Notes: generated from the sequence alone by a model not told the origin. DNA of 64,000 nt from Halichondria panicea (GCF_963675165.1 NC_087379.1:3538201-3602200); one strand, 5' to 3'; counted from the stretch's first letter, positions 34,004-45,878 are shown. Program-made: numbers and translations.

Positions 34004-34005
34004 TA

Positions 34006-34209
34006 CCGTATAATTTTCGTGGGGCAAAGTTTTCGTGGTTGGAGGTCCACGAATATTTTACCCACGAATGATTGCCTGCCTACCTTAAAAGTGCTACCTT
34101 TAAGTGCAAGCTCCAACCAACAACTACGAAAATATTACCCACGAAATGTCTCAATATTGCTGAACCACACCACGAATATTTTGTCCCCCGAAAATTACCC
34201 GCTATACGG
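34006..34209 (+). mobile_element. 204-bp MITE with TA target duplication (CCGTATA..TATACGG ends)
   Basis: The left end reads TA-CCGTATAATTTTCGTGG and the right end CGAAAATTACCCGCTATACGG-TA, so the termini are inverted and flanked by TA at 34004-34005 and 34210-34211. The interior is also partly palindromic, with several CACGAATATT / AATATTCGTG-type blocks. TA duplications indicate Tc1/mariner/pogo-type mobilisation. Confidence 0.85.
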
Positions 34210-34369
34210 TACTTTGTAAACTTGAAGTTTCATTAGAATGACAATTAAAGGAGTACTGAGCTATAAACCTACAGTAGCGGCATAGCCATTATTCAATTAT
34301 AGATCTATCATCATAATGGGCTATTATTTGTTTTCTAAATAGAGAACAGCAAATCACATCACGTTGCAA

Positions 34370-34860
34370 TGCCACGTGTAAGCAGTCCTGTCTTTTGTGT
34401 TTGCGATCGTGTAGATAGTTTATTACTGGTGGCAGCTCTCAGCCAGAGATCTGGTAAGCATTATTTTAGGCGTAAATTGGTCTCTGGAGCTCTGTGTAGA
34501 TCTGGTGAGCATTATTTGAGGCACTTTCAAAAGTATTGGGGTGGTCTATGGGTAAAATATTGCAGATCTGGTGACACTCTGTTCTGAAGTGTTAGGTACA
34601 GTGACGCGTGAAGCATTTGAGATTAAAGACGTTTTGGAAGTAGGTAGATGGCTGCAACAAAAAGGTTTCTCAGATGTTATAGACTCATTTGAGGGTGAGT
34701 TTGATTTTCCTTTTTTTGCTTGTGTTAACTCTATTTTTTACAGACCAAGATTTACAGACCAAGAAATGGATGGACAGGCAATCTCAGCTTCTCAAGCTGG
34801 GACAGAGATGTCCTACCCAAGTACGGGAAAAGAATAAAGGTGCTCTAAAAGCGGGTTTTT
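34370..34860 (+). pseudogene. SAM-domain gene fragment
   Basis: The plus strand reads VLEVGRWLQQKGFSDVIDSF, then a GT..AG intron of about 60 bp (GGTGAGTTTG to TTTTTTACAG), then DQEMDGQAIS. The pattern W+...GF....+.F...E+DG.AL is the sterile alpha motif (SAM), a small protein-interaction domain. The 3' splice site is blurred by a microduplication (ACAGACCAAGA twice, 34740-34766). The helix after DGQA is out of frame (RDVLPKYGKRIKVL). Upstream a repetitive plus frame (SGKHYF, SGEHYLR, RSGDTLF) has three related units and may be an unrelated tandem sequence. SAM domains occur together with the FPLP-type family seen at 1.2-2.4 kb in some cnidarian proteins, so this could be a remnant of the same class. 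Confidence 0.45.
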
Positions 34861-36115
34861 ATGGAAGTGGTGAGAATTTGTGGTTGTTTGCATATTTGCT
34901 CTCGGGATTTTTTATACAGCATTCATTAATTATGTAGTCGTAGAATACCTATAATTTTTTTACAAATTGTTGGGAGGTTCACCAAGTTGCTCTCAGTTTT
35001 CACACTGGTTCTGAAGTTAGATATACACAAGTGAGATGTTATTTTGTCGTCATGTGTTTTAAACTGTCTGTTTTGTTTAGGGTAAGTACAACCACATATT
35101 CTAATCTGCAATTTATAAATGGTTTCTTCCAACAGGACTTCAAAGAGTTTGGTCACTCTTGTTAATATTTGGTGTTCTCCCAGATCCTTTTTCCTTTTTC
35201 CTTCCATCTCCCTTCCATCTCAAAAAAGTTTGATGACGCTGATGAAGCAGACAGAAAATACATTGTTTGGGTCCACACGGTCTATTGTCAGCGAGTGCTG
35301 CTCCACATTTTCCACATTTTCCGACGAACGACGTGCGTACTTAGATACTACCGGTGCACGCAACCTTCTTTGGATCGTTCTCCCTTCAAGCAATAGGTTG
35401 CAATAGGTCGTTTAGGTTTCCTTCCCTCAATCTTCTTGTCAGGCACGGTGGCTGCCTTCAGGGCCACTGATTCTAGAGCAGCGTAGAGATTAGACAGCTC
35501 ATCAACGAATTCTTTCCCGGCCTCTAGAATGACACAGAAATCTGTTGCACTATGAACGCCCCATGAAAACACGGGAGTTGGGGAGGGGCTTGGCTAATCG
35601 GCGACTTGTTCACTATGCTGGTGGCTGATTAGGTTGGTTTGCCGTTGGGTTTTCAGGTTGACTCTTGACTCGGAGGTGTAGTTGATTCTGGGACGATAGA
35701 GAAGAAGCACTTGGGTTCGAACAGTTACCAAGCTTGCTTGGCAGACAGTTAGCACAGGGTCTTTACACAGACGCACCCTCTACACGAGCCAACAGGGCAT
35801 CTCTCAAGTCTTTCTCTCAAGTCTTTAGTGGACAAAAGTAAATAAAATAATAATACTAATGAAATAAAAGTCAAAAGTCTTCAGTCACAAACAGTCACAA
35901 GTAGTCTCAGCCACACTCGGTAAGTCTACATAAAAAGTAAAAAGTAAAAAAAATAAAAAGTAAAAAAACAAATTATAACAGATCCTCAGCAGTCACAAGT
36001 CACACCAGTCCCAGTCACAGTCAAGTCAATATCACACTCTTCACGAGTAGTCAGCCTATGCAATTACTGTACTCGTACTTAATTTGTGGTAATCTCCACA
36101 TATTTGCAGTCAACA
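34861..36115. other. Spacer with unassigned frames and a possible LTR-like segment
   Basis: Plus frames near 35.22-35.40 kb (FDDADEADRKYIVWVHTV) and minus frames near 35.35-35.78 kb (GKEFVDELSNLYAALESVAL) have plausible composition but no family I recognise. From 35.83 to 36.06 kb the sequence is rich in CAGTCACAAG-type words and AAAGTAAAAA runs, and GAGTAGTCAGCCTA near 36,047 recurs at 11,044. This may be part of a retroelement end. Confidence 0.25.
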
Positions 36116-36145
36116 GAAGCCATACCGAGTCCGATCACCATAGGT
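36116..36145 (+). repeat. 30-bp inverted partner of 41366-41395
   Basis: AGAAGCCATACCGAGTCCGA TCACCATAGG here is, with one mismatch, the reverse complement of the segment at 41366-41395. The two could be termini of a 5.3-kb element or two members of a dispersed family in opposite orientation. Other evidence for an element is lacking. Confidence 0.5.
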
Positions 36146-36790
36146 CAAAAATTTTGTGTGAAAACAAATATCAATCTCAAAAGTGAACATACATTATAAT
36201 AAACAATTAATTCTATGGTATAGGTACAACAATGACAGTGAATGAGGTATCCTGGATAGCAGATGGTGGTGGTTCTTTGAAGAGTATTACCAGACCGACA
36301 CAAGTAGGACACAAGTAGCACAGAACCTGACAAACACCAGCGAACAAGCGAGGGGTCCGACACTTTGGATCTGAAAATTTATCAAAGATAGCGGGATTTA
36401 CCCAGATTTAGCAAGATTTGGATTTGCAGAGATTTACTCAAGATTTAGTGCTGTAAATATAGCTAACTTGTAGTATAGTCTATACAAGGTTTACATAGCA
36501 AGTATAATAGACAACATACAGTCAAGCACAACATACAGTCAAGCATATAATCACTATAACATTATTTTCATAAAAAACATCTATAATATTATACATACTT
36601 CGTACATACTTCTTCAGTGCACGATGCATCGTTTGCAACTCGTGTTCACTTCAAGGCATTTTCTGTGAAACTAACCCCCCAAGTGGGCAACTTGTCCCAT
36701 CACAAGCTATCATTTTGGTTCCATCATCTGGACAGCATCTTTGAAGCCCCTCTCTTCCTCCTCTCAGGTCCCACTGGAAATGGTTCATCT
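36146..36790. other. Spacer
   Basis: No gene recognised. Confidence 0.4.
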
Positions 36791-37280
36791 TCAATGCAAT
36801 GAAAATGGTTTCTCATAGAAGGTTGTAGGTTGTAAAGGTTGTATGAGTGTGGCATAGGCTAACCCACAATCTGATCCCCCCCACTGCTTTGGCATTTGTG
36901 GAACACACAGTCTAATGAAATGTTCACTTGATTTCAGCAACTTTGCAAGTAGAATCTTGGTGGTCAAACTAATCTCTGTATGAGAGTACAATAAGTCATA
37001 GGAAGACGTCCGTGTCTTGCAGTTGTCCCAATGAGTGGCCCAATGATTTCTATTAATGTGTACAACTTGGAGAGAATCTGGAGGTAGAGGTGTTAGTGTA
37101 CTTCGTAGCTCTCCATATTGAGGGAATTTGCTATGAATTAGTTTTTGTGCACAGTTCAAGTGGTGCCACTTTTTACTGCTTAGGAGTACATCCTTGTACA
37201 GATGAAATTGCTCAATTTTTTTCCAAATGCTTGTACCAGCTGCTGGATATCGTTATCTGGTTACTGCTGATGAATGATGA
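36791..37280 (-). pseudogene. Ulp1-like (C48) cysteine protease fragment
   Basis: The minus strand reads HHLNCAQKLIHSKFPQYGEL (37.10-37.20 kb), SLQVVHINRNHWATHWDN (histidine of NHWA near 37.04 kb), SSYDLLYSHTEISLTTK (aspartate after Y), then RLCVPQMPKQWGGSDCGLAY (glutamine and the catalytic cysteine in SDCG, near 36.86 kb). The H, D, Q, C order and spacing match the Ulp1/SENP papain-like fold. Stand-alone copies with a preceding 'W.HL...AQ.LL...FP..GGL' block are abundant in cnidarian and sponge genomes and seem to travel with transposons. A frame change near 37.17 kb separates an upstream block (PDNDIQQLVQAFGKK). All catalytic residues remain visible. Confidence 0.65.
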
Positions 37281-37442
37281 ATGATTCACTCTCAGCTTTA
37301 AAATGCGTTCATGTGAGTTACTCTCCCCGATAGTATGGCTTACTACATTCCAAAGTAAGGTAGGATCAGCTACGGACTGTTTAATATGCCTTTGAAAGGG
37401 TGTGTGGATTATGAAACATTATGAATAACATTATGAAACAGT

Positions 37443-37446
37443 TTAA
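37443..37446 (+). repeat. TTAA target duplication, left
   Basis: TTAA directly precedes the inverted terminus CCCTTTAACC. Confidence 0.75.
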
Positions 37447-38181
37447 CCCTTTAACCGTCGGATTCTTAATTAACAGTGAAGTGAAATGGAATTCTGCAAT
37501 AAAATGCCTAGCAACCATATACCAATAGAATGCCCATACAACAAGGAATAAAATGGTGCAACATGTGTTGCCATAACAACCACGGTCACCTGTTTTTATC
37601 ATTTTAAATGCTCAGCCAGCGCTTGATTTTCACAATCATATGAATGTAGATATTATCAATTTGAAGTACAATACGTACATGTATTACTATATCGGTGAAC
37701 GATCTATGAAATTTACAAGCTCACATAAAGACTGTTCATTACTGCTAATTCTATTTTATATTCTAGCTATACTATACTACTTGCCAGAGTCACACAGTGA
37801 GCCCTCTCCTGGTCTTTCACCGTCCTGGTCTAGCGTCTAGGTCCATGTCATGCATGTCCTCAGTCCCAGACAGTTCATCAGCGTCTGGCATAAAGCTGGT
37901 AGCCTTTGGTAGGTATCCTACTATCCACTGTCATCACCATAGGAGACATCGCCATTGCTGTCCTCAAGCTGTTCAAGCACATCGGCACAAGTAAACAACC
38001 TAGCCATAGCTAGATGCTAATGAAATTTTAACATATAGCAACGTGGCTTGGAACTAAATTGCACGTGATTCTACAGCTCTTCCTGCTACTTCCTAAGTAT
38101 CGCAGAATTAGAATTTCGCAAAAAAGTCACTATTGCGGGTCACTATTGCGGGCCACGATCGTGGCCGTGGTGGTTAAAGGG
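37447..38181. mobile_element. 735-bp piggyBac-type non-autonomous element (TTAA sites, CCCTTTAACC ends)
   Basis: The left end CCCTTTAACCGTCGG and right end GGTGGTTAAAGGG are inverted, and TTAA flanks both (37443-37446 and 38182-38185), the hallmark of piggyBac elements. The interior shows no transposase; short frames there are not convincing. Confidence 0.75.
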
Positions 38182-38185
38182 TTAA
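38182..38185 (+). repeat. TTAA target duplication, right
   Basis: TTAA directly follows the inverted terminus GGTTAAAGGG. Confidence 0.75.
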
Positions 38186-38929
38186 GAAACCACGAGCAGA
38201 GAACACCCATCCCTTTAGCAAGAGACAAATTGATACACATATCACTCTTCCAATGGACCTTCTTCCGTTTCAAACACACACAAATCTCCTACACTCACCA
38301 CGTCTGTGGTAGTGTGTTTGATAAAAGAAGAATAAGGCTGCTTGTTTAGGCTGTCTGATGTTCACCTTCTTGAAAAAGCCAAACTACCAAACTGCTGTTG
38401 TTTTTCTAATAAATACGGACTTCACCTTGATACTGCTGGAGTAGCAGCATAAGTATGTTTCTTGGGTCTTTAAAGGTACCAAGCAATGAATCAGCTGTTG
38501 ACACTTTTATCAGTCTTGGGAGGGACTGCTGTATATGGTTTAGTTTACATTCTAACTCCCACATTGGCTTTTGCTGCAACCCTCATTGTTTTCTCTGACG
38601 CTATCTTGACCTTTGACCTCAACATACTGCATTGTATACTAACATGACTGTGATACTAACATGACTGTGACTAACAACCACCTTCCGCAACCTGTTCCAC
38701 GGTATCTGGACGTCAGCCTTGAGAGAGCCTACGCTAATAATGTCTTCTGGAGTTGGTCATGGTCAGCTATCCTCTGTTGACCTGATGTCTGAAGATCGTT
38801 GCACATCTGAAGCACCTCATCACCAGCGCTCACTATCTTTCTGACGGACTGGAGCTCGCTACTTCGCCGTCGCAGAGTTGATGAGCTAGCTTTTCCACTG
38901 GGGACTCGTGGGGAGCTATGTGGCTATAA
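38186..38929. other. Spacer
   Basis: No gene recognised; microduplication CTAACATGACTGTGATA-like near 38.64-38.67 kb. Confidence 0.35.
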
Positions 38930-39562
38930 TTATAAACAATTATTTTGCGTGTAAATAATTATTATGCTCACCTGTCCCCCTGTTGGAATATGTAGCTCTG
39001 CAAGCTGCGAGCTATCAGCTTTGCCTGTAGCTTTCCCGATCGGCTGAGCAAATCGGTAGCATACTTGTTTATAATTAGCACATTTGCAATTATTCTTTAT
39101 GTGCTCTCTGTGGTTCTTGAGGTGACCCGTTGCATACAGAGATTGCATGTCACTTCCATACTGCCCAAAGCTCTCAATGTGATAACAGTACCAGGGGTAA
39201 TCGTGCTGTAGTGATGTGAGGAGAAGCAGCATGGGCAGGAAACACACCTCAGCCACTGACACAAGCAACCACACACAAGACTGTTGCACGTCGATTGGAG
39301 CTGTATTCTGTGCCGTTTTTTGGGGCTTTCTTACGACAGGGATAGCAGTATGTGGATGGGTTTCAATCCCAAATATCTCCTGCAGGTCTGTCTGGCTCTT
39401 CTTCGATGAGTATTGCTGCAGCCTTCCAGTTTTCTTCAGCTTTCCAAGTGGCCCTCCACACACTCGACACAGCTTTGACAGAGCTAAAATATGCTGTTCA
39501 CAATGGTCACCTTCACCTACAATGTTCGTACTATTAAGTGTATGTTTTATAGCTACTAGCAA
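38930..39562 (-). pseudogene. Zinc-binding (CxxC) domain protein fragment, 210-codon frame
   Basis: The longest open frame of this part of the window begins MLVAIKHTLNSTNIVGEGDH, then ILALSKLCRVCGGPLGK and LQEIFGIETHPHTAIP. The 'SKLCRVCGG' start followed by an 'L..IFGI....H' block matches zinc-binding N-terminal domains of RAG1-like or other transposon-associated invertebrate proteins that I recall; the expected second C..C pair is not visible in frame. The rest (VAEVCFLPMLLLLTSLQHDY, HLKNHREHIKNNCKC) is uncharacteristic. Possibly one exon of a longer spliced gene, reading on past a splice site. No downstream domain was found nearby. Confidence 0.4.
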
Positions 39563-39784
39563 TTAACTTGTGTCTACTCACCAGTTGCAGCTATATCTGT
39601 AGAGTAACACTTCCTCTTTCAAATGGAACCTTCCAAACACCAAAGAACCTTTCATGCAATCAAGGTGGAGCTCACAAGAAAGCTACTCTATCATTGTGGT
39701 GATGATAGTGCAACCACAAAATGGATGCGCAAAACCCAGCTGTTCATGAACATGCTGTACCATTACGCAGATAATTAATTAGAT

Positions 39785-39905
39785 GTAGCTGTAAGTGTGA
39801 ACCAGATGTGAGTTAGAAAGAGATTACAGTTTATACTCAACGCATAGCTGTAAGTGTGAACCAGATGTGAGTTAGAAAGAAATTACAGTTTATACTCAAC
39901 GCATG
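39785..39905 (+). repeat. Two-copy tandem repeat, about 61-bp unit
   Basis: TAGCTGTAAGTGTGAACCAG through TTATACTCAACGCAT occurs twice in succession with a single mismatch in the shared part (AAAGAGATT versus AAAGAAATT). Confidence 0.9.
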
Positions 39906-40180
39906 CTAGCAGTGTGTTAGGTAACCATGGTTAGAAGTATGGCATGCAAACAGCAAATGATGTTTGTAAAACACACCCATTATTTTATTGCAGTTTAGTG
40001 TGTTCCATGTGTTCCAATTTAACACTAAGTGGCATGTTTGAAACAGCGGTGCCATAGGCTCGTCTTGCTTTAACATGGTCATTACTAGTTCTTCATCATT
40101 TGCTATTGCATTCTCTACCCAATCATCAATAATCTTGATATTTGCATACAATGGATTGTTTGCTTTTAACATCTCAGAGC
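39906..40180 (-). pseudogene. Helitron-associated protein fragment
   Basis: The minus strand reads MLKANNPLYANIKIIDDWVE, NAIANDEELVMTMLKQDEPM. The pattern 'LQWLKANNPLY.+I.I...W...A......E' is the segment just upstream of the helicase-like (Rep) region in Helitron proteins of invertebrates, from memory. Only about 50 codons are recognisable; no Rep or helicase domain is nearby, so this is an isolated fragment. Confidence 0.45.
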
Positions 40181-40344
40181 ATTACTTAATCTTTCTGGAT
40201 AGTTGCGCTTCAACTTCAATGGTACTAGCTCACACTCAGAGGGCAGTTGAGAGGGCAGTATTTCTTCAGACACCGAAAGCCGCGGTTATGATTTCATACA
40301 TAGTACCGCCCACCGCGGAACCAAAATCTAATTATCAGCTCCTA

Positions 40345-40930
40345 GCAAAGAAAGATGCGTAGCTAAGAAGCAGTAGCAGTTTTCTGCAGGCAACTTTGTT
40401 GCAAACTAGTCTAGAATAGCTACTCTGCCAGGATCTCTAAGTTTCGAACGGAGGCCCCAGCGAAGGATCATTTCATAGCGATCAAGCCTTTTGAGCTGAT
40501 TATTTTAATATGCTTGTCCACCTACCTAGATAGCCTCTGAGTGAAATATACTAGCTTCGTGAGTTTAGAGCCTGTTTTTAGAGTGTAGTCTACAACGTTT
40601 GATATTCAAGCATTCAACATTCTTAGCAAAGTAGTCTACAGTAGTTACTGTGTCAGGATCTCCTGGTTTCCAAGTCAACCAGCCAAGGGCCAGAGCAAGG
40701 GATCACTTCAGAGGTAAGCTTTGTGTGCGTAGCATTATGTAGCTAGTATAAGCCTTCATAAGCCTCTGAGCTGATTTAATATGCTTATGCACTTGTGTGT
40801 AAAGTATACTTGTGTAGAGCGAGTGTAGTGTACGGTGTTTGATATTCAATTTATTAATTTTGTTTCAGTGTGGCAAAAAAAGGAGCCTATACACATAATT
40901 ATGTCTAAGGTTGCATGGTTCTTTTTTGTC
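40345..40930 (+). repeat. Dispersed repeat copy A
   Basis: Shares blocks in the same order with 57505-58190: AGCAGTAGCAGTTTTCTGCA, TTTCCAA.. GTCAACCAGCCAA, and AATTATGTCTAAGGTTGCAT. It also contains a partial internal duplication (GTGTCAGGATCTC / CTGCCAGGATCTC about 250 bp apart). No coding sequence. Confidence 0.7.
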
Positions 40931-41481
40931 ACCCTTGTATGAGATGTACTGTATGACTGTTCTCAGTATACTTCTTTAGGTTTGTTGGCTTGTGAGTTAG
41001 TGCTGTGTTACTTACAATTCAATTATAATTATGTAGCTGAATGTTATTATTCAATTTAGTGTGTGTATTGATTGATTGCATGATAATCTTTTGATCTTTT
41101 AGGCACCACTTTAAAATTCAATTCTTTATGGCTGGCTTGTTGGCTGGTGTTTGTCAGGTTCTGTGCTACTTGTGTGTAAGAACCATTGATTCTAGAGGTG
41201 ATCTGCTTGGTACTCTTTCTTCCTCAATACTCTTTCTTCCTCATGCAGGTCTGTGAAACAATCATCACTGCCATGGTACCACCACCATCTTATGGGTCTG
41301 AGAAGTCCTATTAATATTGAATTTATATAAATACAAATTTCACTTTAAGCAAAATAATTTGCTAACCTATGGTGATCGGATTCGGTATGGCTTCTCGAGA
41401 GAAGCCTTGCAAAGATGTGAAGCTCAGGAAGCTGGAGTAGAGTAATGTGCGGTTGACGCAAATATGCGTCTAACAGCTTAT
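40931..41481. other. Spacer left of the large-TIR element
   Basis: No gene recognised. It contains the 30-bp inverted partner of 36116-36145 at 41366-41395. Confidence 0.4.
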
Positions 41482-41987
41482 GGGTGCTCACAATGAAAAA
41501 TCAACCTCACACAAACCAAAAATTGACTCTACCTACACCACATGACCACATACCTGACTAACACTGTGCAAAAAGTTTTTGTTTTGGGTGTCTAGTTTTC
41601 GAGAAAATAATTATTGTAACTTTCCAAAATAGCTTTCTTTTAATTAGAAATATGGGAATTACGTAATAATTATTATGTCATTAAATTTTGAATTTGGGCT
41701 GTTTTCAGCACTGGAGTGTTTTCAGCACTGGAGGCCCTACAGACAAGCAGGAAGGACCAGATTGTGCAGTGAAGCTTACTGCTCCATTGAGTTGCCTAAT
41801 TGAGTTGCCTAATCCAGCAAGTGAGTGTATGATTTGTCTGCTGAAGTGGAACTTGGTAGTCTATCAAATTATCAACTCTGCCCAGATCAAAAGCAAACTC
41901 GTTAAGCCTTGATATTTGGGTGAATTGATATTTGGGTGAAGTAGTAAGTGTATCCCTACCTTACATTTGGGTATGTGAGGATCATCT
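41482..41987 (+). repeat. Left terminal inverted repeat of the 6-kb element
   Basis: Reverse complement at 47053-47510. Diagnostic blocks: AATCAACCTCACACAAACCA, GGCCCTACAGACAAGCAGGA and TTACATTTGGGTATGTGAGG. Confidence 0.9.
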
Positions 41988-42959
41988 ACACCATTTGCCA
42001 TCTATTTTTTTTTGTATAGATAATAATTATTGACAGCCCAGCCCGCCTCAGTTAATTCTGAAGAACAGCCGATTTTATGGGTAAGTTTGCACTGTGGTGT
42101 GACATGAGTGCCCATGCATGAAACTAGTACAACTGTGATGGAGGCGTATATCGCATGTATATAATTATGCTATAATTATGGTGTTAGATATTTTTTTTAT
42201 ATTATAATGTGTACATATTATAGCAGGACTTTAATAATATTGTCTCTGTTGTAATATTGTCTCTGTTGGCATAGCTACCGAGTGCTACCCTACGTATGGT
42301 GAACTCATAGATCTTTTGGAAAGATGCCGCTTCCTTGCAAAAGGCATTTCATGAACAATATCCCGTATCCAGAGCTGACCGATTCTATCACACCGTTAAT
42401 AGAATTGCAGCACCCTGAATTGCAGCACCCTGTAAATCAGAGAAAGTGTCTTGTAACTTTATTGAAGAGTACAGATTGAGAATATGGAAGCCCCGGATCC
42501 GAAACGGTAAACTGATTATAACATTAGTATAAAATTATACGGCAGTATTATGCATATATATTTTTTTACCCACCATTATTTCCTCAAACTCTAAAGTAGT
42601 GTGGTCTAACTGAAGAACTTTTGATTGAATTAATCGGAAGTCAAGAAATATTATGGCAAATACCAAGTACATGCTCAACAAGTACATTTTATTCCCAACT
42701 TCATAAATATACTCGCCGATGTTCAGTAAAAGTTGAATATACTCAAAGATAGATCAGTGAAAGAAAATTTCGACCTGACAATGCCTATAGGTTTGTCGAT
42801 CGGTTTGTCGATCGCTTGGTATGTAAATCTGTGCCTAATGTATCCATCCTGTAATACACCATCATCCTGAAGAGCAATATTCAACCTACAATCAAGACTA
42901 GTTAAAAAAAAAGATATCACCGTACATAAATTGCAAGAAGCAGTAGGCACCACAGCAAT

Positions 42960-44640
42960 AAAGTTGGAGAAATCTACTCAAAAAACTCAACTAACGTCAG
43001 GTACAGAAATTACAAAAAGTATTAGATTCTGTATTGTTAGATTTTGTTGCTTTAGAAGAAAAATTACAAACCGAAAATGAAAGTCTGAAGTCAGCGATTG
43101 TAGCTGTAAAGAAGGAACTGCAAACAGAAAAAGATAGTATTTTTGTTGAGACTAAAAGTGGATCAATAAGAAAACTATATTATACTCTGCTAGCAAATCA
43201 AGTCCCTGCTGCCCTGCCGCAAGAATCAGAGATATTGTATCAACAGTTTGAGAGTGTTTTTTCCTGGACTGTGATATCTCAAGCGTCAAGTTACCAAAGC
43301 ACACGTATTGTGTCAACAAATCAAACGTGCAAAGCAGCCATTCCATTTGAATTCTGATGGTACAAATTGCAATGGTTTAGCTATTAACGGACTTGTTCTC
43401 TCAATCAATGAAGTTTCTGATGGAAGTGCTGAAACCATACTTGAAGACATTGGGAAAGAACTTGCCACGGGAAACAGCTCATCAATTAAATTTATCTAAC
43501 GCAGATTCCATTAATTGGACTCTATTTGCTTCTTCAAGTTCTGATAGTGCTTCAACGCAAAAAAAATTAATGGACTCCCAAATGATCGCAGAGAAATCGA
43601 TGAAGAAAAGTACGGACCATTTGAAAACAGTGGAATTGAAATAATTAAGAATTTTTGTGCGATGCACCTTGGTGTAAATCTAAGGAAAGGAAAGCCTTCA
43701 TAAAAACTGTTTCACCATTAGATACAGAAAGTTCGCATCAATATGCTGCAGTGGATAGCTTTGTACACGCATTTGCCAAAGAATTCGGAGCTCATGGCAC
43801 ACCAGAATATTATGGTGCTGGAGGTGTTAAGTTTCCAGATTATCTCGACATCCGTTGTAAAGATTCTGAAGACCAGTACTATATAAGGAATGCAAAAAAA
43901 TATGCTTACAAAGACAAGTCGGAAGCCCGCTAATGCCAGCAAGGCAGCTATTGAGTTTCTCCAATTCATTGGCATCAGCAAAACCAAATTGGAAAAAGAG
44001 TTGTTTGTACAATTGCAAGACCCAACCATACTAGCTTTGTTGAAAGCTGATGCGTTGTTCGTTTATGCTACCACAAGAATTAAACAAATCTGCATACGAA
44101 ATGGGTCAACACTACCTTGAACTAAAAATGTACCTTGAAGAAGTTGAGAAATACCCAGAAGTGACACAAGATAAAAACCATCGTGTTTTCCCTTCAGAAC
44201 AACGTTTATATCATGAATTGACTGCAAGTACCAGACCGCCAACCAACCCTGTTTGAGAAAGATGGCTTTGATGACATCGTTCTTCATCGGGTGCTACTGC
44301 CATGAAGGAGAAGTTAGTTTTGTATGCCAGTAGTCAACTCCCTGGTGGGGACCCTGATCCAGACGTTAAAAGTGTACTGTCAAACATTAAGCCAACTAAT
44401 GATCTATGCGAATCGATCCTTGGACTCAATGACTATCTAACTCCAAACATGAAACAACTCACGAGAAGCACTATGGTTACTGTGAAAAAAAACAAGACAA
44501 TGAAGTGGCTACAAATCTTACCAGAGGCTGAGCAGGACAATCTCACTCTGTTTGCGATGCCTATGGCGTATAAAGAAGAGCAAAGTAAACTGGAAAACAA
44601 ACGACAGGAGCTAATGATTCCAGCAAAAAGGTAGAGAGTT
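42960..44640 (+). pseudogene. Transposase-like gene of the large-TIR element (degenerate, unclassified family)
   Basis: Ordered blocks on the plus strand: a charged, coiled-coil-like segment (43034-43180, LEEKLQTENESLKSAIVAVK), NGLAINGLVLSINEVSDGSA (43.37-43.43 kb), GIEIIKNFCAMHLGVNLRK (43.63-43.69 kb), AVDSFVHAFAKEFGAHGTPE with KFPDYLDI (43.75-43.86 kb), ASKAAIEFLQFIGISKTKLE (43.94-44.00 kb), LELKMYLEEVEKYPEV (44.12-44.16 kb), AMKEKLVLYASSQLPGGDPD (44.30-44.36 kb), and DLCESILGLNDYLTPNMKQL followed by VKKNKTMKWLQILPEA (44.40-44.53 kb). I recall this motif order, ending 'SILGLNDYL...M.QMTRS..V..KKNKTM.WL..L', from multicopy uncharacterised invertebrate proteins, so a transposase or accessory protein is the natural inference. 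Frames change at least six times and there is no complete reading frame; catalytic residues cannot be named. Confidence 0.55.
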
Positions 44641-45175
44641 ACTCGAAAAAGAAAGCAGCAGAGAAGAGGGAGGCATTGTCTAAAATGTAACTGTGGAAGA
44701 ATTGGAGCAATTATTTGTTGATATTGACAACTCTGAAGGCAGTGCTGCTAGTAAGAGTAATAAAAAACTAGCTGTTCTTATTACAGCCGTTGTCTGAACT
44801 AATTAAAGAGGTTAATTAAAGAGGTCAAAGAAATTATTGCTGCTAACCCTACTACTGATTGTCACAATGAAAATGACACCTATACATATGGATCCATTTT
44901 CACTAGTAGGAAGAGACGTGCTTCATAGATTTGTTGATGAGTCTACCAGTAGTAGTGGCTCAGAACAATGGTATGAAGGATTTATTCTTAGCTACTATAA
45001 AACTACACGAGATCGCTTATGTTGAAAAGAACACTTTAATTTTAACTTAATAGATGACCTGGTAGCTGGGGATTTAAAATTTAATGATTAAGCCATGCAT
45101 GCATGCATACTTTTTTGTCTGACTCACTAATTATTGCAACATTAAAATTATTGGACACTTCAACAGCTGTAATAA
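44641..45175. other. 3' tail of the transposase-like gene and spacer
   Basis: Lysine/glutamate-rich coding remains continue to about 45.0 kb (FVDIDNSEGSAASKSNKK-type residues near 44.71-44.77 kb). Nothing else recognised. Confidence 0.35.
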
Positions 45176-45878
45176 CTCTGCGCAGTTAAGGCCTGGGTCA
45201 GGCACTGATAAGATTAATTTTATTCGTTGCCAACATTTTATGTAGATCATGTAGATCGTGTAGTGTTAATGAGATTCATAATGTTTATTAATGTTATTCA
45301 TTGCATGTGACGTCACACGGTCAATGTATTTGCTTAGCTAGCTGCTAGAACTATTATAGATTATCTTTGGCAACAAATACGGCGGACTTAAACAAGGTAA
45401 GAGTAGCTGTTTAGGCCCTCAAAAGATAGAGTATGTTGTTATGATTATGTTTCCTTGATGGGAAGTAAAAATGTCCAAAACTTTCTTAGCTATGCTAGCT
45501 TCTTTAGCTCTGATAGCCACCCTAGAGGTAGGCTATTTTGTGTATCTCAAGAATACAATAACTCCTACTCTTCCCATCAAGGATACTAGTACCTAGCTAT
45601 GAGATGTTCATCTAGCCTTGTTTTTGAAGCTTGATCTTGGCATCTTCAACGCCGTATTTGCACTTCTCTTTCTGAAAGTGGCATGACGTCATCACCATTT
45701 ACGGGACTAATTAGCATAATTGAATTAAGCTAATCAGTTTTTTGGAAAAAGAAAACAATGAGCTTCATTTTGGATCATTATGATGCAGCATACACTGTAT
45801 ATTGCAAATAATACAGCAGTATGAACATAGTGTAAATTTTGGTATTGAAATCTGGACCCGGGCCTTAAGTGCGCAGAG
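45176..45878. mobile_element. 703-bp nested MITE with CTCTGCGCA..TGCGCAGAG ends
   Basis: The left end CTCTGCGCAGTTAAGGCCTG is matched by the right end GGGCCTTAAGTGCGCAGAG in inverted orientation, about 26 bp with a few mismatches. Inside, TTTCCTTGATGGGAAG and CTTCCCATCAAGGATA form a second inverted pair (near 45.46 and 45.57 kb). No coding sequence. It sits inside the 6-kb element and so inserted later. Confidence 0.7.

Noticed and set aside
33712-34116. 134-codon minus-strand frame
   Set aside because: Its start lies inside the 204-bp MITE (34006-34209), so the full frame is a chance read-through; only the 33712-34003 part might be coding.
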